A model generated the notes under the pieces. It was given only the letters and a program-made list of their open reading frames with translations. It did not search any database and had not been told where the DNA came from. Position numbers and translations under genes: made by a program. From positions 1 through 11,828 of the forward strand of contig NZ_CALHIK010000054.1 in NCBI RefSeq assembly GCF_938030785.1: 11,828 nucleotides of DNA. The letters are read 5' to 3'. This stretch comes from an uncultured Campylobacter sp. GTDB taxonomy: Bacteria; Campylobacterota; Campylobacteria; Campylobacterales; Campylobacteraceae. Position 1 is the first letter of the stretch. Every line of letters begins with the position of its first letter. Shown one piece after another: positions 1 through 5,468 of the stretch.

Positions 1-147
1 AATTTAAAATTTTACCCGAAACGGTATCGCTTCTTTTCAGTTAATAAAATTTTATATACAGCGCTTTGAAATACTGCGTGCAGAGTCTTTGTGGGCCTTG
101 TGCCGCATCTTGATTTTGTTAAATTTGCTTTGGCGTTTCAACCGCGC

Positions 148-1080
148 TTATTTGCCGTTTATAAAATCCCTGATATTTTGCGCGATCATTTTTATCAGCC
201 GTTTGCGAGCCTCGATGCTTGCCCATGCGATGTGGGGCGTGATGATGACGTTGCGGCGATTTTTCACGCGCAGCAGCGGATGATCCGTCCTCATCGGCTC
301 TGTTTGAAGCACGTCAAGCGCCGCGCGCAAGCCTCGCTCGTCCACGGCGCGAGCCAGCGCGTCCTCGTCCACGATGCCGCCGCGGCCGAAATTCATCAAG
401 ATCGCCCCCTCTTTCATCTTCGCAAGCTCCGCTTCGCCGATCAATCCCGCCGTTTTTTCATTTAGCGGAGCGTGGATCGAGATAATGTCGCATGCCCTCA
501 AAAGCGCGTCCAGGCTCACTCTAGCAAACTCGCCGTTATCGTTCGCGCCGCTAGTGGAGTAGTATCTCACGTTCGCGCCGAACGCGGCGGCGATGCGGGC
601 GACCTTTTCGCCGATCTGTCCAAGTCCGATGACGCCGAATTCTTTGCCGTAAATTTCGCTGATCGGCGCGTCAATGTGGGTAAAAATTTCGCTCTCGCAC
701 CATTTGCCGCTGCTGCCGTAATCTGCGTAGTATCCGAGCGCGTTGGCTAGCGCGAACAGCGACGTGAATGTCTGCTGCACGACGCTGTTCGTCGAATAGC
801 CGGCCACGTTTTTTACCGCGATGCCGCGAGCCTGCGCGGCCTGCATGTCGATATTATTCGTGCCCGTGGCACTGACGCAGATCAGCTTAAGCGCGGTTTG
901 CGCCATGATCTCGTCCGTGATTAGGACTTTGTTGGTTATGACGACGTCAGCGCCCGCTAGGCGCTGCGCAGTTTGCGCGGGCTCGGTCATCTCGTAGCTT
1001 TCAAACTCGCCTAAGCTCGCGATCTCGCTAAGATCGGCATCGCTTCCCAGCGTCGCGGCATCCAAACATACGATTTTCAT
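148..1080 (-). CDS. D-2-hydroxyacid dehydrogenase (NAD(P)-dependent)
   Basis: A 310-residue cytosolic oxidoreductase of the D-isomer-specific 2-hydroxyacid dehydrogenase family (glycerate/hydroxypyruvate type), which interconverts a 2-keto acid and a D-2-hydroxy acid. The nucleotide-binding loop GLGQIG lies at residues 152-157. The usual catalytic triad is present: Arg233 in NFGRGG, Glu261 in LQTEP and His283 in TPHIAW. The strand after the glycine loop ends in YYSTSG rather than in an acidic residue, so NADP may be accepted; this is inference. The frame is open 16 codons further upstream, but the ATG at 1080 is preceded by a strong AAGGGGGAA site and begins the typical MKIVCLDA strand, so it was chosen. 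The length is normal for the family. It is last in the order lipoprotein, GSP-like, dehydrogenase, which C. jejuni Cj0371-Cj0373 also shows, but here a 614-base gap separates it from the GSP-like gene. The exact substrate cannot be read from the sequence. Confidence 0.93.
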   Translation of the reverse strand: MKIVCLDAATLGSDADLSEIASLGEFESYEMTEPAQTAQRLAGADVVITNKVLITDEIMAQTALKLICVSATGTNNIDMQAAQARGIAVKNVAGYSTNSVVQQTFTSLFALANALGYYADYGSSGKWCESEIFTHIDAPISEIYGKEFGVIGLGQIGEKVARIAAAFGANVRYYSTSGANDNGEFARVSLDALLRACDIISIHAPLNEKTAGLIGEAELAKMKEGAILMNFGRGGIVDEDALARAVDERGLRAALDVLQTEPMRTDHPLLRVKNRRNVIITPHIAWASIEARKRLIKMIAQNIRDFINGK

Positions 1081-1177
1081 ATTTCCCCCTTTGCGTTTTA
1101 AAATTTTAAGTCGTAGCAGTGCGGCCAAATTTAGCCGTTAAATTCCATTGCGCGATTCGGAGTGCAGCGCTTAAACG

Positions 1178-1298
1178 GCAAATTTTAACTCTGCAAATTT
1201 AGCTATTGCGGAAATTTCTTGCAAAATTTTATTATTGCAAAATTTACTCTCGCAAAATTTAACTATCGCGAATTCTGCCCTCGCGAAATTTAATGCTT
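1178..1298. repeat. Degenerate tandem repeat, 15-16-base period, block 1
   Basis: Eight consecutive units begin with GCA or GCG at 1178, 1193, 1208, 1221, 1237, 1252, 1268 and 1283, giving unit lengths of 15, 15, 13, 16, 15, 16, 15 and 16. The rough consensus is GCAAAATTTAACTCT, with the AAATTT core kept in most units and the last five bases most variable. Spacing was counted directly on the sequence. The units are too diverged for a recent slippage product. The function is unknown. Confidence 0.7.
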
Positions 1299-1467
1299 GC
1301 AGCGCGCGGGGCGTTAAATTTTAAAATTCTAACTCGCGCCGGAGCAAGCGGTAAATTTTACTTCCGCTGAAATCCGCGTCTAAATTTAAAATTTCAATTT
1401 GTGCCGAAGCGAGAGACAAATTTAATCGCTGCTGCCGTTCGCGTTTAAATTTTAAAATTTAGCTCGC

Positions 1468-1545
1468 GCAAAACTTGCTCTACGCGGAATTTTAGTTCAC
1501 GCGAATTTGATCTGCTCAAAATTTTATCCGCGCAGAATTTTGGTC
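1468..1545. repeat. Degenerate tandem repeat, 15-16-base period, block 2
   Basis: Five further units start at about 1468, 1484, 1501, 1517 and 1532. They have the same plan as the block at 1178-1298: GCA or GCG, then an AATTTT core, then a CTC/CAC-like end. The two blocks are separated by about 170 bases that also contain AAATTT words but no clear period. This block is less regular than the first. Confidence 0.5.
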
Positions 1546-1570
1546 GCGCCGCTACGTTAAATTTTACTGC

Positions 1571-1614
1571 CGAGCGACAAATTTGCCGCTGCTATCGAGC
1601 GATAAATTTACCGC
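1571..1614. repeat. 25-base direct repeat, two copies
   Basis: CGAGCGAYAAATTTRCCGC occurs at 1571-1589 and again at 1596-1614, with two substitutions between the copies and a 25-base step. It lies about 80 bases downstream of the GSP-synthase-like stop codon. A related string (GCGAGAGACAAATTTAATCGC) appears near 1409-1430. Confidence 0.6.
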
Positions 1615-1694
1615 CGCGAGAGCCTTACCGCCAAAGTTACTGCCAAAATACTCCGCTCTAAAATTCCTCAAATTTTATAAAATTCACCGCGCCG

Positions 1695-2879
1695 CTACTT
1701 CGCATCCTCGATGTAGTGCCCCACAAATTTTGAGAGATTATCAAGTATCTCGCCGCCCTTGCGGAAGCCCAGCGCGCAGCCCTCATAGGCGAAAAATACC
1801 CCCGCTTGGTAGCTCTGGGCGCGCTCGTCTTTATTGAGCTCGTAAAATTCCTGATACAAAAATTTCTGATTTTCGTATTCGCCGCCGTTTTCCTCTATCT
1901 TTCTGCCGTCTGCGTCGAAGATCGCCACGTTCGCCCCCTCGCGCGCCAAAAACGGCTTTTTGATCATCTTTTTGCCGATGATCGGCGAAAAGGAGCTTTG
2001 TAGCAACAGCGGGTGGTTCGGATACAGATCCCACAGGATTTTCATAATCCCTTTGCTTTGGAAAAGCAGCGTGTATGCGGGGTTTAGGATGATCGCCTTT
2101 TGATTTTGCACGATGTTTTTTAGTAGTATCGCAAGCTCGCCCTCCTCGATCGCGATCGCCTCCCAAGGGATCAGCTTGAACCAATACTCGTAGTTTTCGC
2201 CGTCAAAAAACACGCCCTCTTCGTCGTTAAATTCCACCTCGTCCACGTAGGCAAAGCGCGTCTTAAAGCCCGCATCCTCCGCGGTTTGCTGCAAAAGCTT
2301 CGTCGTCTTTTCGTCCTCGATGTTGCCCGCGACGCTGCTAAATAAAATTTTCCACCCTTCGTAAAATTTAGAAAAATCCTCAAGTTCGCCGTCAAGCACC
2401 ACGAGCCGCTTGAAATTATCGCGCAGTGCGTCGTAGAGGTCGTTGAACTGGCTCGCCTCGTCCATGCCGTTTTCTTTCAGCATCGCCCACTGGATGATCG
2501 CCGTCTCAAACACCGCCGTGGGCGTGTCGGCGTTAAATTCTATCAGCTTGATCGGCTTGCCGTCCAGCCCGCCCGCGAAATCGAAGCGCCCGTATAGGTG
2601 CCAGTGCACCTCGTTTTCCCAGCTTTGTTTAATTAGATCCACGAGGTTGAAGGGGATGCCGAGCTCGTGGAAAAGGTTGTTGTCGATGACGTACTGCGCG
2701 GCTGCGACAAACATCTCGTATAGCTCGTTCGCCGCTTCGTAATACGCATCCGCCTCCGCGGCGCTCACGCGCACGATCTCGTCGCTGACGTAAGAGGTCT
2801 CGTCGGCGTCCGTGTGCCAGTAAAAGCCGAGCTTTTCGAGATATTCTTTGCTTAACGGCGTTATCTTTTTTAGTTGCAT
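1695..2879 (-). CDS. Glutathionylspermidine synthase family ATP-grasp protein
   Basis: A 394-residue protein of the glutathionylspermidine (GSP) synthase C-terminal family, an ATP-grasp ligase fold that forms an amide bond using ATP. Recognisable segments are LYGRFDF (95-101), the acidic EFNADTPT loop (114-121), the KPFLAREG segment near 308-315 (a likely nucleotide/metal loop), YQEF near 342-345, and a C-terminal GFRKGGEILDN region. The N-terminal amidase domain of the bifunctional E. coli enzyme is absent, so it matches the short YgiC/YjfC type in length and layout; the true substrates of those short proteins are unsettled. The start ATG has a clear AAGGAT site 5 bases upstream and begins MQLKKITPLS, normal for the family. 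It is the central gene of the lipoprotein, GSP-like, dehydrogenase order. Family membership is near certain; GSP synthesis itself is not. Confidence 0.93.
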   Translation of the reverse strand: MQLKKITPLSKEYLEKLGFYWHTDADETSYVSDEIVRVSAAEADAYYEAANELYEMFVAAAQYVIDNNLFHELGIPFNLVDLIKQSWENEVHWHLYGRFDFAGGLDGKPIKLIEFNADTPTAVFETAIIQWAMLKENGMDEASQFNDLYDALRDNFKRLVVLDGELEDFSKFYEGWKILFSSVAGNIEDEKTTKLLQQTAEDAGFKTRFAYVDEVEFNDEEGVFFDGENYEYWFKLIPWEAIAIEEGELAILLKNIVQNQKAIILNPAYTLLFQSKGIMKILWDLYPNHPLLLQSSFSPIIGKKMIKKPFLAREGANVAIFDADGRKIEENGGEYENQKFLYQEFYELNKDERAQSYQAGVFFAYEGCALGFRKGGEILDNLSKFVGHYIEDAK

Positions 2880-3028
2880 TTTTATCCTTTTTTAAAATTT
2901 TAACTCATTTGCGCCGCGATCTTTGCGGCCTTTGTTAGTTTTGATACGCATACGGCTTCGCGTAAATTTAAAGCGCGCAAGATGCACGGCAAAATTTAAT
3001 CAGCGTAGATTATCGCGGCGATTGCGCG

Positions 3029-3069
3029 TAAATTTTAGCCGCACGAAAAGATGCTCGCGGCTAAATTTA
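3029..3069. repeat. Inverted repeat, 13-base arms with one bulge
   Basis: TAAATTTTAGCCGC (3029-3042) pairs with GCGGCTAAATTTA (3057-3069) apart from one extra T in the left arm. The loop is 14 bases. There is no T-run on either side, so it is not a textbook terminator. It lies about 175 bases downstream of the lipoprotein stop. Confidence 0.6.
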
Positions 3070-3109
3070 AACGGCACGCAGACGACGCGGATCGTGCGCG
3101 GCAGAAGCG

Positions 3110-3131
3110 GTAAAATTTAGCCGAATTTTAC
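3110..3131. repeat. Inverted repeat, 8-base perfect arms
   Basis: GTAAAATT (3110-3117) and AATTTTAC (3124-3131) are perfect complements around the 6-base loop TAGCCG. It lies 115 bases downstream of the lipoprotein stop codon. Because AAATTTTA words are so common in this genome, chance formation is quite possible. Confidence 0.45.
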
Positions 3132-3245
3132 AGCGCGTTTTTGCAAAATCGGCGTCAAATCAATGCTAAATTTGGCGCAAATTTTAAAATTCTACGCTCT
3201 AAATTTAACCCGCTGCGCAGAGCCGCCGTATATTTCAAAGCGCGC

Positions 3246-3833
3246 TTAGCCGCCGAAAAATCCGCCGCTCTTGCCGCTCTTGCTTCCGCCAAAAAACCCG
3301 CTCTTGCCGCTTCGCGCCTTGGCGTTTTGCTGCTTTGCTTGATTGAAGCTATCGACGCTTCTGGAGTAGGCGCTCGGGCTTTTGTAGGCGGTTTGGCGCT
3401 GGCTTTGATAGGCGGGGTTGTTAAACAGCTTGCCGCCGATCCACGAGCCGATGATGGCGCCCGCAGCGCTTGCCAAGATCGCCTCGCCCAGGCTCATGCC
3501 GCCGCTGCTAAGTTGCGCGTTTTGGTTGGTTAAATTTGAAGTGCCGGCGTCGATTTTGGCGTTTTCCTCGGCTAAAAGGGCTTTGGTTTCCTCATCGCTT
3601 AAAATTCTCTCCGTGCCGTCGAGCGATTTTAGGATGATCTGGGTCTTTTCGCTCGGAAATTCCTCTAAAATTTTATATTTTCCCGGCGCGATCTCTTCGA
3701 GCCGCACAAGCGCGCCCTCTTGCAAGCGGACGTTTTGCTCCTGCTCCTTGTCGTCGCAGCCTGCGAGCGAGCCTGCCATAACGAGGCCGAAGCCCCCAGC
3801 CAGCGCGTATGCCGCGATTTTGCGTAGTTTCAT
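3246..3833 (-). CDS. UPF0323 family lipoprotein
   Basis: A 195-residue secreted lipoprotein of the UPF0323 family (C. jejuni Cj0371 and H. pylori HP0232 are the relatives I recall). The N-terminus is a typical lipoprotein signal peptide: MKLRKIAA, a hydrophobic stretch, then the lipobox LAGC with Cys26 as the lipidated residue, followed by Asp-Asp. Residues 38-100 form a soluble, charged segment. Residues 115-136 are a glycine/alanine-rich hydrophobic segment (ASAAGAIIGSWIGG) of the glycine-zipper kind, which may insert in or pack against membrane. The tail is rich in Gln, Ser, Lys and Gly and ends in repeated FFGG units (180-195). The start ATG overlaps the upstream HTH gene's stop as ATGA, with an AAAGGA site inside that gene, which suggests translational coupling. 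The molecular role of the family is unknown. Confidence 0.9.
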   Translation of the reverse strand: MKLRKIAAYALAGGFGLVMAGSLAGCDDKEQEQNVRLQEGALVRLEEIAPGKYKILEEFPSEKTQIILKSLDGTERILSDEETKALLAEENAKIDAGTSNLTNQNAQLSSGGMSLGEAILASAAGAIIGSWIGGKLFNNPAYQSQRQTAYKSPSAYSRSVDSFNQAKQQNAKARSGKSGFFGGSKSGKSGGFFGG

Positions 3834-4468
3834 TTTTTTCCTTTCAATGATTTTATATCTAAGCTTTGATTTATCAAAAGCTCGTTTCCTTCGACGCGGA
3901 TAAACTCGCTCTTGCCGATATTTTCGATGATTAGGCTTTGCGCTTTTGGGCGCTTTTTGCGCTTAAGCGATCTGATAAATTTAGCCAGGCTCGTCCACTC
4001 CCGCTCGTCGTAGGTTTTCTCTTTTGCCTCGACGTCGAAGGGCTTGGCCTCGCGGTTTTTAGCGGAGATGAGAGGCTTATCGAAAAACGACAAGAAATAC
4101 CCCAGCTTCTCGTCGCGCTCCTTATACATCAGCTTGATCTCCTCTTTTGAGGCGATCAAAATTTCTTCCTTCTCCTTATGCAGCCTGTCTTTGTCGCTTT
4201 GCAGCGCTTCGATTTTGCCCTTTAGCTCGGCTACCTCTTTGATCAGATAGTCGATGAAGCTTTGATTTTGCGGGGCGGTTTGGGTTTTCGGAGATGCTTT
4301 GGCTTTCGTGCCGCGAGCCTCATCTGCGCTAACGGCGCCCTCTAATAAAACATAGCGCACCCCGTCTATTTCTTCGGTGCGTAAAGAATTTCTGCGGATG
4401 CGGTTGTAAACGGCTTCTTTTGAAATTCCTAAAATTTCGGCTGCTTCGCCGATCGAGACTTTTTTCAT
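3830..4468 (-). CDS. HTH DNA-binding protein with coiled coil
   Basis: A 212-residue protein whose N-terminus (SIGEAAEILGISKEAVYNRI, about residues 5-24) is a helix-turn-helix of the excisionase/MerR-like (HTH_17) kind. A short wing follows, ending in DGVRYVLL. After an Ala/Lys/Thr-rich linker, residues 72-122 are a strongly charged heptad-like helix, a probable coiled coil for dimerisation. The C-terminal third is basic (KRKKRPK at 169-175) and unrecognised. The frame is open 10 codons upstream, but the ATG at 4468 has an AAGG site about 9 bases before it and starts at the conserved MKKVSIGEAA. Its stop overlaps the UPF0323 lipoprotein start by 4 bases. It diverges from the tetR gene, and two palindromes lie just upstream, so autoregulation is plausible. 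Its target genes are unknown. Confidence 0.82.
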   Translation of the reverse strand: MKKVSIGEAAEILGISKEAVYNRIRRNSLRTEEIDGVRYVLLEGAVSADEARGTKAKASPKTQTAPQNQSFIDYLIKEVAELKGKIEALQSDKDRLHKEKEEILIASKEEIKLMYKERDEKLGYFLSFFDKPLISAKNREAKPFDVEAKEKTYDEREWTSLAKFIRSLKRKKRPKAQSLIIENIGKSEFIRVEGNELLINQSLDIKSLKGKK

Positions 4469-4493
4469 ACAAAGTTGCCTTTTAGCTTTGATG

Positions 4494-4506
4494 CGCAATT
4501 ATTGCG
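4494..4506. promoter_or_regulatory. 13-base palindrome upstream of HTH gene
   Basis: CGCAATTATTGCG reads the same on both strands around a central T. It lies 26-38 bases upstream of the HTH gene start and contains AATAAT on the minus strand, which is a possible -10 box. It is a candidate operator for the HTH protein or the TetR regulator (inference). Confidence 0.4.
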
Positions 4507-4511
4507 AAATT

Positions 4512-4526
4512 TGCCTAAAATAGGCA
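4512..4526. promoter_or_regulatory. 15-base inverted repeat upstream of HTH gene
   Basis: TGCCTA (4512-4517) and TAGGCA (4521-4526) are perfect complements around AAA. It starts 6 bases after the palindrome at 4494-4506, so the two sites would sit about two helical turns apart, centre to centre, in the divergent control region. This spacing and symmetry suit a regulator site (inference). Confidence 0.4.
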
Positions 4527-4640
4527 TTAAACTCTTTTATTTGCGCTCTTAAGTCTGTGCGCTCGGGCTTCTTGCAAAGTAAAATTTAATTCAAAAAGGC
4601 AAAACGAAAGAATTATCTTTTACTAAAATATAGCAATTTT

Positions 4641-4649
4641 TGATAGAAT
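4641..4649 (+). promoter_or_regulatory. Extended -10 promoter for the tetR gene
   Basis: TGATAGAAT matches the extended -10 pattern TGnTAtAAT of epsilonproteobacterial sigma-70 promoters at all but one base. T- and A-rich DNA lies upstream, and there is no obvious -35 box, as is usual in Campylobacter. Transcription would start near 4656, giving a leader of about 65 bases. The palindrome CTTAATTAAG (4657-4666) would fall on the start site and is a candidate TetR operator. Confidence 0.45.
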
Positions 4650-4720
4650 TTTATTGCTTAATTAAGTTTATTTTTTATACACTTATACCAAGAATTTACC
4701 GCGATAAAAGGATTCTCATA

Positions 4721-5347
4721 ATGCCCGAATCACCTAAGTATAAAAAATCCGAGATCCGCTACAAGCGCATTTTGGACGCGGCTTTGGAGCTTTTTTTGGC
4801 TAAAGGCTATGAATCGACCAGCCTAAACGACATTATTGAAAAAAGCGGCGGTTCGCTCTCGTCGGTGTATAAATATTTCGACAACAAAGAGAATCTTTTT
4901 TTAAAAATTATCGATCTGCAAACCAAAAAGCTCGACGCGCAGATGAACGAGCGTATGCGGATCAACTCGCGCCTCGCGCTTTGCGAATATCTGAGTGAAT
5001 TTGCGGGGATCTATTTGGAATTTCTTTTCGCGCCCGATACGATGAAATTTTATCGACTTATTCTCTCCTGCGGTTTTAACGGCGCGCTAAGCGAAAGCCC
5101 GAAGATTTTTTTAAAAAGCGGCGTGCTGGGCTCGCCGAATGCGCTGGACGAGTATTTAGCGGCGCATACTAGCGAGTTTGCGCAGGGGCGTACGGCAAAA
5201 AGCCTGGCGCTATATTTTTGCTTTTTGCTAAGAGAGCCGCATTTTAGCCGTCTGCTATTTTTTGACGATGCTCCCGAGTTTAATGCGGACGAGCTGATAA
5301 AGGATCGCATAGATATATTTTTAAACGGCGTGAAAAAACGCGCCTAG
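4721..5347 (+). CDS. TetR family transcriptional regulator, CmeR-like
   Basis: A 208-residue TetR-family repressor. The DNA-binding domain spans about residues 11-60, with ALELFLAKGYESTSLNDII leading into the recognition region SGGSLSSVYKYF. The ligand-binding part ends in LALYFCFLLREPHFSRL and IFLNGV. Both ends closely resemble my memory of C. jejuni CmeR (LELFLTKGYQETSLSDII; LAVLFCTMLKEPYHHL; VFLNGI), the repressor of the CmeABC multidrug efflux pump, and the lengths agree (208 against 210). The frame is open 27 codons upstream, but the ATG at 4721 has an AAAAGGAT site and begins MPESPKYKK, ordinary for TetR. No efflux genes are seen in the window; the next gene on the same strand is the RclA-type reductase, 121 bases downstream. 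The ligand is probably a hydrophobic or bile-like compound if it is a CmeR orthologue; this is inference. Confidence 0.88.
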   Translation: MPESPKYKKSEIRYKRILDAALELFLAKGYESTSLNDIIEKSGGSLSSVYKYFDNKENLFLKIIDLQTKKLDAQMNERMRINSRLALCEYLSEFAGIYLEFLFAPDTMKFYRLILSCGFNGALSESPKIFLKSGVLGSPNALDEYLAAHTSEFAQGRTAKSLALYFCFLLREPHFSRLLFFDDAPEFNADELIKDRIDIFLNGVKKRA

Positions 5348-5377
5348 TCGTGGAATTTTACCGCGAAATTCCACGAC
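5347..5377. terminator. 12-base perfect hairpin at the tetR stop codon
   Basis: GTCGTGGAATTT (5347-5358) pairs perfectly with AAATTCCACGAC (5366-5377) around a 7-base loop. The left arm begins on the last base of the tetR TAG stop. It is the strongest hairpin seen in the window, but no T-run follows on the plus strand, so termination is likely but unproven. An operator role or mRNA stabilisation are alternatives. Confidence 0.5.
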
Positions 5378-5391
5378 GGCTCCGCTTTGTC

Positions 5392-5421
5392 TAAATTTAA
5401 AACGCATAATTTTTAAATTTA
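5392..5421. repeat. 11-base inverted repeat upstream of rclA
   Basis: TAAATTTAAAA (5392-5402) and TTTTAAATTTA (5411-5421) are perfect complements separated by CGCATAAT. It ends 11 bases before the -10 box of the reductase gene, a position where a regulator could act. The arms are built of the genome's commonest words, so chance is a real alternative. Confidence 0.35.
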
Positions 5422-5432
5422 CTAAAACCTCT

Positions 5433-5438
5433 TATAAT
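5433..5438 (+). promoter_or_regulatory. Consensus -10 box (TATAAT) for rclA
   Basis: A perfect TATAAT lies 31 bases upstream of the reductase start codon, after an AT-rich stretch with no evident -35 hexamer. Transcription would start near 5445, leaving a short leader with an AAAAGGAT ribosome site. The reductase can therefore be expressed apart from tetR. Confidence 0.65.
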
Positions 5439-5468
5439 CGCAAAAATTTCAGATCAAAAGGATTAAAA

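Larger units (their letters stand above)
1081..1694. other. Long non-coding gap rich in AAATTT repeats
   Basis: This 614-base stretch lies between the stop of the GSP-synthase-like gene and the start of the dehydrogenase gene. No credible gene was found on either strand: the only frame of any size (plus strand, 1583 onward) runs antisense into the GSP gene and has neither a ribosome site nor a recognisable product. It holds two blocks of a degenerate tandem repeat and a 25-base direct repeat (listed separately), and the words AAATTT and AAATTTTA recur throughout. The dehydrogenase promoter must lie in its left part; a TAAAAT word near 1103-1110 on the minus strand is a weak candidate for a -10 box. 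Confidence 0.6.
2880..3245. other. Non-coding gap with AT-rich hairpins
   Basis: This 366-base stretch lies between the lipoprotein stop and the GSP-synthase-like start. Frames here are short, arginine-rich and without ribosome sites, and none was accepted as a gene. It contains two clear inverted repeats (3029-3069 and 3110-3131, listed separately) and many AAATTT words. The GSP gene's AAGGAT site is at its left end. A TTAAAATTTT run about 15 bases further upstream could hold its -10 box, but no good consensus was seen. Confidence 0.55.

Noticed and set aside
1..147. Gene fragment at the left edge
   Set aside because: No frame with a ribosome site or recognisable product was found in the 147 bases after the dehydrogenase stop, and no terminator hairpin was convincing.
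91..465. Plus-strand open frame of 124 codons
   Set aside because: It lies antisense inside the dehydrogenase gene, whose motifs are unmistakable. The long opposite frame results from the codon bias of the real gene.
1178..1550. CRISPR array
   Set aside because: The 15-16-base units run directly into each other with no unique spacers and no conserved full-length repeat, and no cas gene is near.
1583..1837. Plus-strand frame of 84 codons in the repeat-rich gap
   Set aside because: It has no ribosome site, a low-complexity basic product, and runs antisense into the GSP-synthase-like gene.
3141..3533. Plus-strand frame of 130 codons
   Set aside because: Mostly antisense to the lipoprotein's repetitive Gly/Ser/Ala region; the alanine-rich product is a by-product of that.
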